64,000 bases of DNA from Alkalihalobacterium elongatum. Its GTDB lineage: Bacteria; Bacillota; Bacilli; Bacillales; Bacillaceae_F. The first letter of the stretch is position 1; every line of letters begins with the position of its first letter. This document shows, piece by piece, positions 28,941-37,981 of this stretch. Location: assembly GCF_019024285.1 (NCBI RefSeq), contig NZ_WMKZ01000001.1, positions 700,492 through 764,491 on the forward strand, written 5' to 3'. Both the position numbers and the translations under genes were made by a program. A model generated the notes under the pieces. That model worked only from the letters and a program-made list of their open reading frames with translations. It made no database searches and was not told where the DNA came from.

Positions 28941-29350
28941 TATCCAGTTTTGCTCTCTTGATTATCTGACCTGTTAGTTGGCTGTACATTTTTTATAATG
29001 TTAATAGCGAACAAAATAACACCTAAAGTGACCAGTATCCCACCGACTCCTATGAAAGGACCAAAAGATTGGTTACCAGTACTAACAAGCATGAATAAAC
29101 TCACCATCATAATTGGTAAACCTAGGTTGTGTAACCAAAAATGGGTAATGCCTAATTTACTTTCCCCAGCTTTTGGAAATATCACATACAAAATTCCTGC
29201 TAAAGTCATTGCTGTCCAACCTAATAAATTCACATGGGCATGAGTACCAGTAAATTGGAATTGATAAGTCATTGACATATATAATCCCAATAAAACTCCA
29301 ATAACAAAATATAATACCGAGATCTTTATAAACCAAATACCTATTTTCAT
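28940..29350 (-). CDS. Small four-helix membrane protein related to heme-copper oxidase subunit I
   Basis: This 136-residue protein has four predicted transmembrane helices at about residues 8-28, 42-60, 73-92 and 98-120. The motif GTHAHVNLLGW (His37, His39) and the segment GITHFWLHNLGLP (His70, His74) resemble subunit I of cbb3-type oxidases and NO reductases. Small stand-alone proteins of this kind are often labelled cytochrome-c oxidase. It is far too short to be a catalytic subunit (usual about 450-550 residues) and lacks the copper-site histidines, so a heme-binding or sensing role is only a guess. The ATG follows AAAGGAGGGA. A long palindrome lies about 80-125 bp upstream. Confidence 0.72.
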   Translation of the reverse strand: MKIGIWFIKISVLYFVIGVLLGLYMSMTYQFQFTGTHAHVNLLGWTAMTLAGILYVIFPKAGESKLGITHFWLHNLGLPIMMVSLFMLVSTGNQSFGPFIGVGGILVTLGVILFAINIIKNVQPTNRSDNQESKTG

Positions 29351-29428
29351 AATAATCCCTCCTTTTGAATTAATTGTATTTTCCTAAGAAAATAAATATA
29401 ACAATATTTTTTACAATTCAAAGTCATA

Positions 29429-29474
29429 TTTTTGTGAGAAAAGTCATGTTCGCATATGACTTTTCTCACAAAAA
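29429..29474. repeat. Perfect 19-bp inverted repeat upstream of the oxidase-like gene
   Basis: TTTTTGTGAGAAAAGTCAT (29429-29447) and its exact complement (29456-29474) flank an 8-base centre. It is in the intergenic region between rnc and the minus-strand oxidase-like gene. No T-run follows outside the A/T ends, so it could be an operator or an RNA hairpin. The outer TTGTGAGAA/TTCTCACAA parts recall CRP/FNR- or Rex-like half-sites, but the spacing is wrong for a single dimer site. Confidence 0.8.
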
Positions 29475-29552
29475 TTACCGTGCTATAAAAAAGATGAGTC
29501 CAAAATCTACACTCAACATTCAAAGATCGATTTGTAACAAATTATCGAGAAC

Positions 29553-29583
29553 AATAAAAAGAGCTGAACTACAGTTCAGCCCC
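29553..29583 (-). terminator. Intrinsic terminator after rnc
   Basis: On the minus strand GGGGCTGAACTGTAGTTCAGCTC folds into a stem of about ten pairs and is followed by TTTTTATTG. It starts 5 bp past the rnc stop and isolates acpP-rnc from the downstream inserted genes. Confidence 0.9.
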
Positions 29584-29587
29584 ATAA

Positions 29588-30376
29588 TTATAATTGTTCA
29601 CTTAATTTTAGTAATGCTTGCTGGGCAGCATGTTGCTCGGCTTCTTTTTTTGAACGTCCTACTCCCACTCCGAGGATTTGTTCATTTAATAATACTTCTG
29701 ACACAAATTCACGACTATGCGCTGGTCCTCTTTCCTGAACAATTTCGTAATGAATTTGACCGATGTTATCTCGTTGGACAAATTCTTGCAATTGACTCTT
29801 GAAATCCATCATATGCGAAAAAGCACCGTCATTAATTTTAGGATAGATCGTTTTATCTAGAAAAAAGTATACAGCTTCAAGTCCTTGATCTAAGTAAAGT
29901 GATCCAATAAAAGATTCGAAAACATCAGCAAGCAGCGCAGGTCGTTGTCTACCACCTGTCATTTCTTCTCCCTTCCCTAACAATACTAATTCCCCAAATG
30001 ATAATTCATTTGCTAGATTTGCTAAAGAAGCTTCGCAGACAATGGCAGCACGCAGCTTGGTCATATCTCCTTCACTCATCGTCTCAAACTTTTTATATAA
30101 ATATTGTGAAACTGCTAACTCTAATACCGCATCTCCTAAAAATTCAAGTCTTTCATTATCTTGACTCGAGTTAATTCGATGCTCATTCACATAGGATGAA
30201 TGAGTGAAAGCTTGTATAAGTAACTTATGGTTTTTAAATTCTATATCAATACTTTTAAGCAATAAGTCAAACTTTTCTTTTTGTTTTAATGATAAAGTTA
30301 GCCTTCTTGGTGGTCTTTTTCGATCTCCATGGTTATTAGAATATCTTTTCCGATAATGTCTTGAAGAATTTGGCAT
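29588..30376 (-). CDS. rnc: Ribonuclease III
   Basis: RNase III cleaves double-stranded RNA, including rRNA precursors and the SRP RNA precursor. The catalytic signature [20 protein letters not shown] is near residue 70, with the second acidic cluster [17 protein letters not shown] near 145. A C-terminal double-stranded-RNA-binding domain covers about 185-260 ([11 protein letters not shown], then [16 protein letters not shown]). The basic N-terminal extension of about 25 residues is typical of bacilli. The ATG at 30376 follows TTGGAGGTAAG. The length is 262 residues. Confidence 0.97.
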   Translation of the reverse strand: MPNSSRHYRKRYSNNHGDRKRPPRRLTLSLKQKEKFDLLLKSIDIEFKNHKLLIQAFTHSSYVNEHRINSSQDNERLEFLGDAVLELAVSQYLYKKFETMSEGDMTKLRAAIVCEASLANLANELSFGELVLLGKGEEMTGGRQRPALLADVFESFIGSLYLDQGLEAVYFFLDKTIYPKINDGAFSHMMDFKSQLQEFVQRDNIGQIHYEIVQERGPAHSREFVSEVLLNEQILGVGVGRSKKEAEQHAAQQALLKLSEQL

Positions 30377-30413
30377 GTCTTACCTCCAAACTGCCTATGC
30401 TATGATGAAAAGT

Positions 30414-30500
30414 AAGAGGCTGACTCACAGGTGCTGACTCCCTAGCTTATGTATACTATACAGTTTAAGGTGCCCGACACAACTTATGAGTTAGCCTCTT
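30414..30500. repeat. GAGGCTGACTC-ended palindromic element A
   Basis: AAGAGGCTGACTCA (30414-30427) and TGAGTTAGCCTCTT (30487-30500) pair with a single mismatch and enclose about 59 bases; the interior also holds GGTGC and TGCCC segments that may pair. It lies between acpP and rnc, where it may end transcription (ACTTTTC follows on the minus strand). It resembles element B near 38 kb. Confidence 0.75.
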
Positions 30501-30532
30501 CATATAGGTTCACTACAAACCTTTACTATAAA

Positions 30533-30766
30533 CTACTGTTGGCTTTGAATGTAGCTTACAACATCCTGAACAGTAGAAATTTTTTCAGCATCTTCATCAG
30601 AAATCTCAAGGTCAAACTCGTCCTCTAATTCCATAACAAGCTCAACAACATCTAATGAATCTGCACCAAGATCGTCTTTGAATGAAGATTCAGGCTTTAC
30701 CTCTGACTCTTCTACTCCAAGACGGTCAACGATAATTTTAGTAATACGATCTAAAGTCTCTGCCAT
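30533..30766 (-). CDS. acpP: Acyl carrier protein
   Basis: ACP carries growing acyl chains on a 4'-phosphopantetheine arm. The attachment serine is Ser37 in [15 protein letters not shown]. The ATG at 30766 follows GAGAGGAGGTGAACGG, giving [12 protein letters not shown] and 77 residues, the normal size; the frame's extra seven upstream codons cover the ribosome site. It is strongly acidic as expected. It follows fabG by about 120 bp at the end of the FapR-controlled fapR-plsX-fabD-fabG series. Confidence 0.98.
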   Translation of the reverse strand: MAETLDRITKIIVDRLGVEESEVKPESSFKDDLGADSLDVVELVMELEDEFDLEISDEDAEKISTVQDVVSYIQSQQ

Positions 30767-30886
30767 CTTCCGTTCACCTCCTCTCAAAACTTAAACTATT
30801 TTGCTTTATGTACAAAACAACATCGTATCTATTTTGCATGATAGGATTGATAAAAGCAAATCCTTTCTCTAAAAATAGGAGATTTG

Positions 30887-31630
30887 TTATGGCATGTACA
30901 TTCCGCCATCTACATGCAGTGTTTGACCTGTCATATAACTACTATCCTCTGATGCTAAAAAGCGAACAACTCGCGCTATTTCTTGTGGCTGTCCAAGTTT
31001 AGATAAAGGAATTTGGCTTAGCATACCTTCTTTAATATCCTCCGTTAAATTATCTGTCATATCCGTCTCAATGAAACCAGGTGCAACAGCATTAACAGTA
31101 ATATTACGATTTGCTAATTCGCGCGCTAACGACTTCGTTAAACCAATGACACCAGCTTTTGCTGCAACATAATTGGCTTGACCCGCATTACCTAACACAC
31201 CAACAACAGATGAGATATTTATAATACGGCCTGACCGTTGCTTCATCATTTGACGAGTAACAGCTTTAGCACAGTGGAAAACGCCTTTTAAATTCGTATT
31301 AAGAACAGCATCCCAATCTTCATCCTTCATTCTCATAACAAGAGTATCACGGGTAATTCCTGCATTATTTACTAAAATATCTAGGGAGCCGTATGTAGAA
31401 ATGACTTCTTTTACCATACTTTGAACTGCTTCACTATCAGCCACATCTGCTTGGATTGCAATCGCTTCACCGCCATTATTGACAATCTCATTTACGACTG
31501 CTTCAGCCTTATCTTTACTACCTGCATAGTTTACAGCTACCTTGGCACCGTTTTGTGCTAATTCTAGAGCAATTGCTTTTCCTATCCCTCTAGAAGCACC
31601 TGTTACAAGTGCTACTTTTCCATTAAGCAT
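30887..31630 (-). CDS. fabG: 3-oxoacyl-[acyl-carrier-protein] reductase FabG
   Basis: FabG carries out the NADPH-dependent first reduction of each fatty-acid elongation cycle. It is a classical short-chain dehydrogenase: the nucleotide motif [16 protein letters not shown] at the N-terminus, NNAGITRD near residue 90, the catalytic Ser-Tyr-Lys in [20 protein letters not shown] followed by [10 protein letters not shown], and the C-terminal [14 protein letters not shown]. The length of 247 residues is normal. It is 3 bp from fabD, so the two are translationally linked. Confidence 0.98.
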   Translation of the reverse strand: MLNGKVALVTGASRGIGKAIALELAQNGAKVAVNYAGSKDKAEAVVNEIVNNGGEAIAIQADVADSEAVQSMVKEVISTYGSLDILVNNAGITRDTLVMRMKDEDWDAVLNTNLKGVFHCAKAVTRQMMKQRSGRIINISSVVGVLGNAGQANYVAAKAGVIGLTKSLARELANRNITVNAVAPGFIETDMTDNLTEDIKEGMLSQIPLSKLGQPQEIARVVRFLASEDSSYMTGQTLHVDGGMYMP

Positions 31631-31633
31631 AGC

Positions 31634-32575
31634 CTATTCTCCTTTCATTTTTGCTACCATTGCATGAATGGACTCTATGTCACTTATTGCAAAAACATTT
31701 ACTCTTCGCTGTACTTTACGTACTAAACCACTTAAAACATTTCCAGCTCCAATTTCCACAAATGTATCTACACCGAGATCAATTAATCTACGCACAGTAT
31801 CTTCCCACAGTACAGGTGAGTATACTTGTTCTATTAGTTTATTTTTAATGTCAGGAGCTTCCGTCACAACATCGGCTGTTACATTTGCAATTACAGGAAC
31901 TTTTGCTTCCGTGATTGAGATACCATCTAGTACAGTAGCCAACTTTTCAGCTGCAGGCTTCATTAAGGAAGAATGAAAAGGACCACTAACTTGTAATGGT
32001 ATAGTACGCTTAGCCCCTTTTTCTTTTGCTAGTTCCGAAGCTTTTCGTACGCCTTCTGCTGTACCACTAATAACTATTTGACCAGGACAATTTAAGTTAG
32101 CTAGTTGAACAGAGTCCCCATTTTTTGAAACTTCTTCAGTCACTTCTTCTAAAACAGTTCTTTCCATACCAAGTATAGCAGCCATCGCTCCTTCCCCAGC
32201 AGGAACTGCCTCTTCCATAAACAATCCGCGCTGTCTAACTGCGCGAACAGCATCTTCAAACGTTAAACTTTGCGCACACACAAGAGCACTATACTCTCCT
32301 AGGCTGTGACCCGCAACGTAATCAGGAGTGATATTATACTCTTTTAAAGCTTCAAGTACTGCAACACTCATCGTAAGTAGAGCTGGCTGCGTATTTTCAG
32401 TACGCTTAAGTTGGTCTTCAGGGCCATTTAACATTATATCGGATAATGCGTATCCTAACTGCTCATCAGCCGTAGCAAAGACTTTCTCGATGTCTGGTTT
32501 ACTTTCAATAAGAGATTGTCCCATCCCTACAAATTGTGATCCTTGTCCTGGAAAGATAAACGCTATTTTCCCCAT
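31634..32575 (-). CDS. fabD: Malonyl-CoA:ACP transacylase FabD
   Basis: FabD loads malonate on ACP. The N-terminal MGKIAFIFPGQGSQFVGMG is diagnostic, the nucleophilic serine is in GHSLGEYSALV near residue 90, the catalytic His is in PLQVSGPFHSSLMKPA near 200, and the C-terminal FVEIGAGNVLSGLVRK is conserved. The ATG at 32575 follows AAAGGAGAAAAA and gives 313 residues; 16 additional upstream codons overlap the plsX end and are rejected. It follows plsX by about 13 bp. Confidence 0.98.
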   Translation of the reverse strand: MGKIAFIFPGQGSQFVGMGQSLIESKPDIEKVFATADEQLGYALSDIMLNGPEDQLKRTENTQPALLTMSVAVLEALKEYNITPDYVAGHSLGEYSALVCAQSLTFEDAVRAVRQRGLFMEEAVPAGEGAMAAILGMERTVLEEVTEEVSKNGDSVQLANLNCPGQIVISGTAEGVRKASELAKEKGAKRTIPLQVSGPFHSSLMKPAAEKLATVLDGISITEAKVPVIANVTADVVTEAPDIKNKLIEQVYSPVLWEDTVRRLIDLGVDTFVEIGAGNVLSGLVRKVQRRVNVFAISDIESIHAMVAKMKGE

Positions 32576-32588
32576 CTTTTTTTCTCCT

Positions 32589-33587
32589 TTACTCTGATTG
32601 ACGATTGTACTTAGCGACTTCATTTTTTATTGTTGTTACAACTTGCTGTTCTACCATTTCTCTAGCTTGAACAATCGTATGATAAAATGCCACCTGATCC
32701 GATGACCCATGAGACTTAATAACAGGGGCTTTTAAACCAAATAATGCAGCCCCTCCATATTCTGAATAATCCATCGTCTTCTTTATTTTTAGAAATCTCG
32801 GTTTTAATAATCCCGCTACTAGTTTATTGAAAACATTACTAGTAAGTTCTCTTTTTAAAATCGTAAATAAAGAAGCTGCTGCTCCTTCAGTCGCTTTCAG
32901 TACGATATTTCCAGTAAACCCATCACAGACAACGACATCAACAGCACCATTTAATAAATCTCTAGCTTCAACATTACCTACAAAATTAAGTTCTAAATCT
33001 TTTAATAATGGAAAAGTTAATTTTGTTAGTTCATTTCCCTTACCATCTTCGGTTCCAACATTTAGTAAGCCAACTCTTGGTCGATTTACTTTACGAACCA
33101 TCTGCATATAAATACTACCCATAATTGCATATTGATTTAAGTGCTCTGGCTTAGCATCCATATTAGCACCAACATCAAGAATTAAGAAACCTTCCCCTGT
33201 AACTGTTGGCAACATTGGTGCTAATGCTGGTCGATCAATTCCGTTAATTCTACCTACATAAAGAAGACCAGCCGCCATTAATGCCCCTGTGTTCCCAGCA
33301 GATATACACGCATCAGCTCGTCCTTCTTTTACTTCTTTTACTGCTAAGACCATAGATGCATCCCTTTTACGTCGTACTGCTGTAGCAGGTGAATCATCAT
33401 CTTCAATTTTTTCTTCAGTATGTAAAATCGTAATACGATCACTGGGCTGAATATGTTTTATGATTTCTGTTTCATTTCCTACTAGTGTAATAGATAGGTC
33501 AGGAAATTCTTTTAGAGCTTTTACGGCTGCATCTATAGATGCTTTAGGTGCCTTATCCCCGCCCATAGCATCAATTGCGAGTTTCAT
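32589..33587 (-). CDS. plsX: Phosphate acyltransferase PlsX
   Basis: PlsX converts acyl-ACP to acyl-phosphate, the donor for PlsY in phosphatidic acid synthesis. The N-terminus [70 protein letters not shown] and [19 protein letters not shown] are hallmark segments. The ATG at 33587 follows GAGGG and gives 332 residues; an upstream ATG at 33602 lacks a ribosome site. It is the second gene of the FapR-controlled operon. Confidence 0.98.
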   Translation of the reverse strand: MKLAIDAMGGDKAPKASIDAAVKALKEFPDLSITLVGNETEIIKHIQPSDRITILHTEEKIEDDDSPATAVRRKRDASMVLAVKEVKEGRADACISAGNTGALMAAGLLYVGRINGIDRPALAPMLPTVTGEGFLILDVGANMDAKPEHLNQYAIMGSIYMQMVRKVNRPRVGLLNVGTEDGKGNELTKLTFPLLKDLELNFVGNVEARDLLNGAVDVVVCDGFTGNIVLKATEGAAASLFTILKRELTSNVFNKLVAGLLKPRFLKIKKTMDYSEYGGAALFGLKAPVIKSHGSSDQVAFYHTIVQAREMVEQQVVTTIKNEVAKYNRQSE

Positions 33588-33723
33588 GTTAGCAACCCTC
33601 ATTTCTTAATCGGTCCATACTAGTTTATATATCGATTGCCTCATTTCCTGCTTTTTATAACAAAAAGGCCAGCTAAACCTTTTGACAAATCCACCTAAAA
33701 AATGTCAATAATCGATACTACTC

Positions 33724-34281
33724 TCAGGATTGTTTTGACCTAAACATAACAAATTCTCCAGAGAAGACTTGCTCTTGGTCAACAAAACTATTAACTTCTA
33801 CAATCGTTCTGTCTTTTTCATGCTTAATGACTTTTGCTTTTGCAATTACTCGTTCACCAACCTTCACTTGACGAGTAAACCTAATGGTTGCCTTGGCTGT
33901 TAAAGCAAGTTCATCATTTATTATTGCAACAGCTAAAGAATTCGCCTGAGCAAATAAATGATGCCCACGAGCTATTTTTGTTCTTGAAAAAACTTGTTCA
34001 TTTCCAATTTGTAATATTGATATCGCACTTTCATCAAGTTGAAGATCAATCACTTCACCAATAACTTCTTCAATCGGTAATGCTTTCACTTCATCTAGTT
34101 GTTGTTTTGCAACATCTTTAATTCTTTCTCTTAACTCTGGTATCGATAATTCCATTCGGTCTAATCTAACAGTTTGAACGCTAACTAAAAATGTCTTCGC
34201 TAGTTCCTCATCTGTTACAAAAGGATTTTTTTTGATAGTTTCCTGTAACAGCTTTTGGCGTTCTTTCTTAGATTTTTTCAT
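33724..34281 (-). CDS. fapR: Fatty acid/phospholipid synthesis repressor FapR
   Basis: FapR represses lipid-synthesis genes and is released by malonyl-CoA. The DeoR-like helix-turn-helix occupies about residues 1-60 ([20 protein letters not shown]), a linker helix follows ([15 protein letters not shown]), and the C-terminal hot-dog effector domain contains [20 protein letters not shown] and [19 protein letters not shown]. The ATG at 34281 (185 residues) fits B. subtilis; the 23 additional upstream codons run through the operator and promoter and are not coding. It is followed by plsX-fabD-fabG-acpP. Confidence 0.97.
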   Translation of the reverse strand: MKKSKKERQKLLQETIKKNPFVTDEELAKTFLVSVQTVRLDRMELSIPELRERIKDVAKQQLDEVKALPIEEVIGEVIDLQLDESAISILQIGNEQVFSRTKIARGHHLFAQANSLAVAIINDELALTAKATIRFTRQVKVGERVIAKAKVIKHEKDRTIVEVNSFVDQEQVFSGEFVMFRSKQS

Positions 34282-34301
34282 GTACGCCACCATCCAAAAT
34301 A

Positions 34302-34350
34302 TATGACTAGGTACTAATAGTAGTATATAATTGCAGCTACTAAATAGCAA
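34302..34350 (-). promoter_or_regulatory. fapR promoter with FapR operator
   Basis: On the minus strand TTGCTA (34350-34345) and TATACT (34327-34322) are 17 bases apart, a good sigma-A promoter directly past the recG stop. Immediately downstream is CTATTAGTACCTAGTCATA (34320-34302), which matches the FapR operator pattern TTAGTACCTAGTC from B. subtilis. A repressor bound there would block the initiating polymerase, giving the expected autoregulation. Confidence 0.85.
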
Positions 34351-34353
34351 TAG

Positions 34354-36396
34354 TTAATCTAATTTTTCACCACTTAGTAAACCTTGCTCCTCTAGAAAAT
34401 AAACTAGAGGTTTAAATTCATCACCTTTCCAAAATTCCGAGGAGTTTACAAATTCAACAGCATCTTGTCTAGCTACTTCTAACGCCCTATAATCGTGGAC
34501 AACATCGGCTATCTTGAAGTTTGGTAGTCCACTTTGTTTTTGACCAAAGAAATCACCTGGTCCACGAAGTTCGAGGTCTCGTTCTGAAAGGGTAAATCCA
34601 TCATTCGTTTCTGTCATGATCCTCATCCGCTCTTTTCCTACATCTGATTTTGGATCTGCAAGTAATATACAATAAGATTGATGTTCCCCACGTCCGACAC
34701 GCCCTCTAAGTTGGTGTAGTTGAGCTAAACCAAACCTTTCCGCGTCGTATATAAGCATAATTGTTGCATTTGGAACATTTACACCTACTTCGACAACTGT
34801 TGTTGATACGAGAATTTGTGATCTATTCTTACTAAACTCCTCCATTACTTCGTCTTTCTCGGAAGAATGTAATCTCCCGTGCATTAACCCTACTTTGTAT
34901 TCTTTAAAATGTGCTTGTAATATCGCATGAACATCGATTGCATTTTGGACATCCAGCTTCTCTGATTCTTCTATTAGCGGACAGATTACATAGGCTTGGT
35001 GTCCTTTTTTTAATTCTTTTTCAATAAAGTGTAATACTCTTTCTAACATGTCATGCTTAACCCAGTAAGTTTCAATTGTCTTCCTACCTGCTGGCATTTC
35101 ATCAATAATTGAAACATCCATATCACCAAATACTGAAATAGCTAACGTGCGTGGAATTGGTGTGGCTGTCATAAACAACACATCTGGATTTTCTCCTTTA
35201 TCACGAAGAATACGACGTTGCTCAACACCAAATCGATGCTGTTCATCTGTAATAACTAAACCCAGTTTTTGAAAATGAACATCTTCTTGTATTAGCGCAT
35301 GCGTACCAATAATGACATGTGTTTCACCTGCTTTGATTTTCTCTAACTGTTCTCGACGTTTTTTCCCTTTCACAGAACCTGATAACAACGCAACCTCGAT
35401 CCCTAAAGGAGAAAGTAACTCTGTTATAGAATTTACATGTTGCTCTGCAAGGATTTCTGTTGGTACCATTAAGGCTGCTTGGTAGCCAGCATCGACAGTA
35501 GCATACATAGCGATTGCAGCTACAACAGTTTTACCCGAACCAACATCGCCCTGTAATAATCGGTTCATCCGGTAATCTGAACTTAAATCCTTCATAATTT
35601 CGTCAACGACTCTTTGTTGTGCACTTGTTAACGGAAATGGTAAAGAATGTATGAACTGATCAACTTTTTCGGTAGTAACTGGCATGGGTAATCCTTTTGT
35701 TTGTTCACGTTTAAATTTTCGAAACGCTTGCATCTTTAATTGGAAAAGGAGAAATTCCTCGTACACCATTCGTCTACGAGCTTGTTTAACAAGTTCAGTC
35801 GATTGAGGGTAATGAAGCCTAAGAACAGCTTCTTTTTTTGGAAGTAGTTTATATTTCTCGAGAATAAAAGGCGGGAGTACATCCTTTATTTCATTTCCAT
35901 ACTCCTTTAAACCTTGATAAATGATTTTTTTTAACGTTCCCATTTTTAAACTTCCACCGACTGAATAAACGGGTGCAAGTTCATTTTGTCTAGAGGCTTC
36001 ACCGACTTTAAATTCACTTACGGTTAGTGTAAGGCGGTGACGGTCCCATTTTCCTGTCAGGGTAATTGTGTTACCAATTTGTAATTGCTTTTTTACAAAA
36101 CCTTGGTTAAAAAAAACAGCAGTAATAAGTACATTTTCGATAAGAACTCTAACTGATAACCTTGTTTTTTTCTTTCCAAAGTAACGAACAGACGGTTCAC
36201 TATGAATGACTCCTTCAAGTGTAATTCGTTCGTCGTGGTTAACTTCATGAATTTCTCTAATACGATAGTCCTCATAACGAAATGGGTAGTATTCAAGTAA
36301 ATCGCCAATCGTGTATATACCTAAGTTCCCCAACTGTTTTGCAGTTTCCTCGCCCACTCCCTTAATATTGGTTACAGGTTGTGCTATTTCGTTCAT
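34354..36396 (-). CDS. recG: ATP-dependent DNA helicase RecG
   Basis: RecG regresses stalled forks and branch-migrates Holliday junctions. The N-terminal wedge/OB domain (about residues 1-230) begins with the helix-hairpin-helix-like ITNIKGVGEETAKQLGNLGI. The helicase core has GDVGSGKTVVAAIA (motif I, near 285), VITDEQHRFGVEQR (motif II), FMTATPIPRTLAI (III) and QLRGRVGRGEHQSYCILL (VI). The length of 680 residues is normal. It overlaps the sdaAA stop by 4 bp, so they are coupled. Confidence 0.98.
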   Translation of the reverse strand: MNEIAQPVTNIKGVGEETAKQLGNLGIYTIGDLLEYYPFRYEDYRIREIHEVNHDERITLEGVIHSEPSVRYFGKKKTRLSVRVLIENVLITAVFFNQGFVKKQLQIGNTITLTGKWDRHRLTLTVSEFKVGEASRQNELAPVYSVGGSLKMGTLKKIIYQGLKEYGNEIKDVLPPFILEKYKLLPKKEAVLRLHYPQSTELVKQARRRMVYEEFLLFQLKMQAFRKFKREQTKGLPMPVTTEKVDQFIHSLPFPLTSAQQRVVDEIMKDLSSDYRMNRLLQGDVGSGKTVVAAIAMYATVDAGYQAALMVPTEILAEQHVNSITELLSPLGIEVALLSGSVKGKKRREQLEKIKAGETHVIIGTHALIQEDVHFQKLGLVITDEQHRFGVEQRRILRDKGENPDVLFMTATPIPRTLAISVFGDMDVSIIDEMPAGRKTIETYWVKHDMLERVLHFIEKELKKGHQAYVICPLIEESEKLDVQNAIDVHAILQAHFKEYKVGLMHGRLHSSEKDEVMEEFSKNRSQILVSTTVVEVGVNVPNATIMLIYDAERFGLAQLHQLRGRVGRGEHQSYCILLADPKSDVGKERMRIMTETNDGFTLSERDLELRGPGDFFGQKQSGLPNFKIADVVHDYRALEVARQDAVEFVNSSEFWKGDEFKPLVYFLEEQGLLSGEKLD

Positions 36397-37280
36397 TTTT
36401 TATCTAGTGGTATCCCAAATATTTTTGCTTCTAACTCTCGGCCAGTTGGGGTAGCCGCTAATCCACCTTGTGCTGTTTCACGTAAAGCAATTGGCATTGT
36501 CTGCCCAATTTTGTACATAGCATCTATAACCTCATCACATGGGATACGGCTCGTAATACCCGCTAATGCCATATCGGCAGCTGTGATCGCGATTGCAGCC
36601 CCCATGGCATTCCTTTTAATACATGGTACTTCCACTAAGCCTGCTACAGGATCACAAACAAGTCCAAGCATATTTTTTAAGGCAATCGCCATTGCCACAG
36701 CTGATTGACTAGGTGGTCCTCCAGCTAATTCAACAATAGCAGCTGCTGCCATACCTGTTGCTGAACCTACCTCTGCTTGACATCCTCCTGCTGCTCCAGA
36801 AATGGAAGCATTATTAGCTACAACAAATCCAAATGCTCCTGCAGTAAAAAGAAACCGGACTTTTTGTTCTTTAGTAGGGTTGAGTTTATTTTGGAGTCCA
36901 AAAAGTGTCCCAGGCACAACACCAGCAGAACCTGCAGTTGGGGTTGCACAAATCGTTCCCATTGCTGCATTTACTTCATTTGTAGCTATAGCCTTACTAA
37001 CAGCATCAAGCAGAATATCTCCAGTAAGGGACTTTCCAGATTTAATATACTCTTGAAGTAATACCGCGTCTCCACCTGTTAAACCTGACACCGATTTGAT
37101 CTTTTCTTTAATTCCGCGATTAACCGCCTCTTCCATAATATCGAGGTTTTTTTCCATTATTGAAAAGACCATTTCTCGACTTTTTTCTGTGACTTCCATC
37201 TCTTGTTGTATCATTACTTCAGAAATGGGGATTTGTTTTGAGTCCGCTAATTCAATTAATTCCGCAACATTACGAAACAT
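36393..37280 (-). CDS. sdaAA: L-serine dehydratase, alpha subunit
   Basis: With SdaAB this iron-sulfur enzyme deaminates L-serine to pyruvate. Conserved cysteine regions for the [4Fe-4S] cluster are visible: GTICATPTAGSAGVVPGTL, GAAGGCQAEVGSATGMAAAA and GLVCDPVAGLVEVPCIKRN. The length of 295 residues is the usual size of the alpha chain. The ATG at 37280 follows TTGGAGG, 17 bp after the sdaAB stop. The order sdaAB-sdaAA-recG-fapR is as in B. subtilis. Confidence 0.97.
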   Translation of the reverse strand: MFRNVAELIELADSKQIPISEVMIQQEMEVTEKSREMVFSIMEKNLDIMEEAVNRGIKEKIKSVSGLTGGDAVLLQEYIKSGKSLTGDILLDAVSKAIATNEVNAAMGTICATPTAGSAGVVPGTLFGLQNKLNPTKEQKVRFLFTAGAFGFVVANNASISGAAGGCQAEVGSATGMAAAAIVELAGGPPSQSAVAMAIALKNMLGLVCDPVAGLVEVPCIKRNAMGAAIAITAADMALAGITSRIPCDEVIDAMYKIGQTMPIALRETAQGGLAATPTGRELEAKIFGIPLDKK

Positions 37281-37297
37281 AGTTAACCTCCAAGTCG

Positions 37298-37960
37298 TTA
37301 ATCATGGATTTTTGTCACTTTATTAATATTTGGTAGTGCTTCCATTTCTTTAAGCAAAACCTCATCCACATTTTGGTCAACTTCAATAACCATTAAAGCC
37401 TCTTGACCTTTTTCTTTTCTGGACACTTCCATATGTCCTATGTTTATTTGATATTTAGCTAAGATGTTAGAAACATTCGCAATGACTCCATAACGATCAT
37501 TATGAACTACTAGAATCGCGGGGTGATTTCCAGAAAGCTTTAAATCAAAACCGTTTAATTCAATAATTTCGATCTTCCCACCACCAATAGAAATACCAAC
37601 TAACTCTAGTTTGTCTTTTTCATCTCCAAGAATAACCTTTGCAGTGTTAGGATGGTCTGTTACTGCTTCCTCTTCATGAAAATTAATTTCGATCGTTTTA
37701 GTCTCTGCAATTTTGATAGCGTTAGTAATCCGCTTATCAAATGTATCAAAGTCTAATAGGCCGCCTACTATGGCTACATCAGTACCATGTCCTTTATACG
37801 TCTTTGCAAAAGAACCGTAAAAATAAATATTAGCCCATTTCGGTTCTCTTCCAAAAAGCGTTCTAGCAACGCGACCGATTCGTGCCGCACCTGCAGTGTG
37901 TGAACTTGAAGGTCCAATCATGACTGGACCAATAATGTCAAAAACTGTGCGATACTTCAA
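37298..37960 (-). CDS. sdaAB: L-serine dehydratase, beta subunit
   Basis: SdaAB contributes the substrate-side domain and a C-terminal ACT domain (about residues 145-220, ILVVHNDRYGVIANVSNILAK). The N-terminus has FDIIGPVMIGPSSSHTAGAA and GHGTDVAIVGGLLDFDT. I chose a TTG at 37960, which lies five bases after GAGGTGA and yields MKYRTVFDIIGP, the same start as B. subtilis (220 residues); an in-frame GTG at 37969 is inside the ribosome site. A palindromic element separates it from fakA. Confidence 0.96.
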   Translation of the reverse strand: MKYRTVFDIIGPVMIGPSSSHTAGAARIGRVARTLFGREPKWANIYFYGSFAKTYKGHGTDVAIVGGLLDFDTFDKRITNAIKIAETKTIEINFHEEEAVTDHPNTAKVILGDEKDKLELVGISIGGGKIEIIELNGFDLKLSGNHPAILVVHNDRYGVIANVSNILAKYQINIGHMEVSRKEKGQEALMVIEVDQNVDEVLLKEMEALPNINKVTKIHD

Positions 37961-37981
37961 ATCATTCACCTCTTTTTAAAA

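Noticed and set aside
33603..33723. Weak hairpin AAAGG/CCTTT with a short T-run between fapR and plsX
   Set aside because: The stem is only five or six pairs, and fapR-plsX are expected to be one transcript; not convincing as a terminator.
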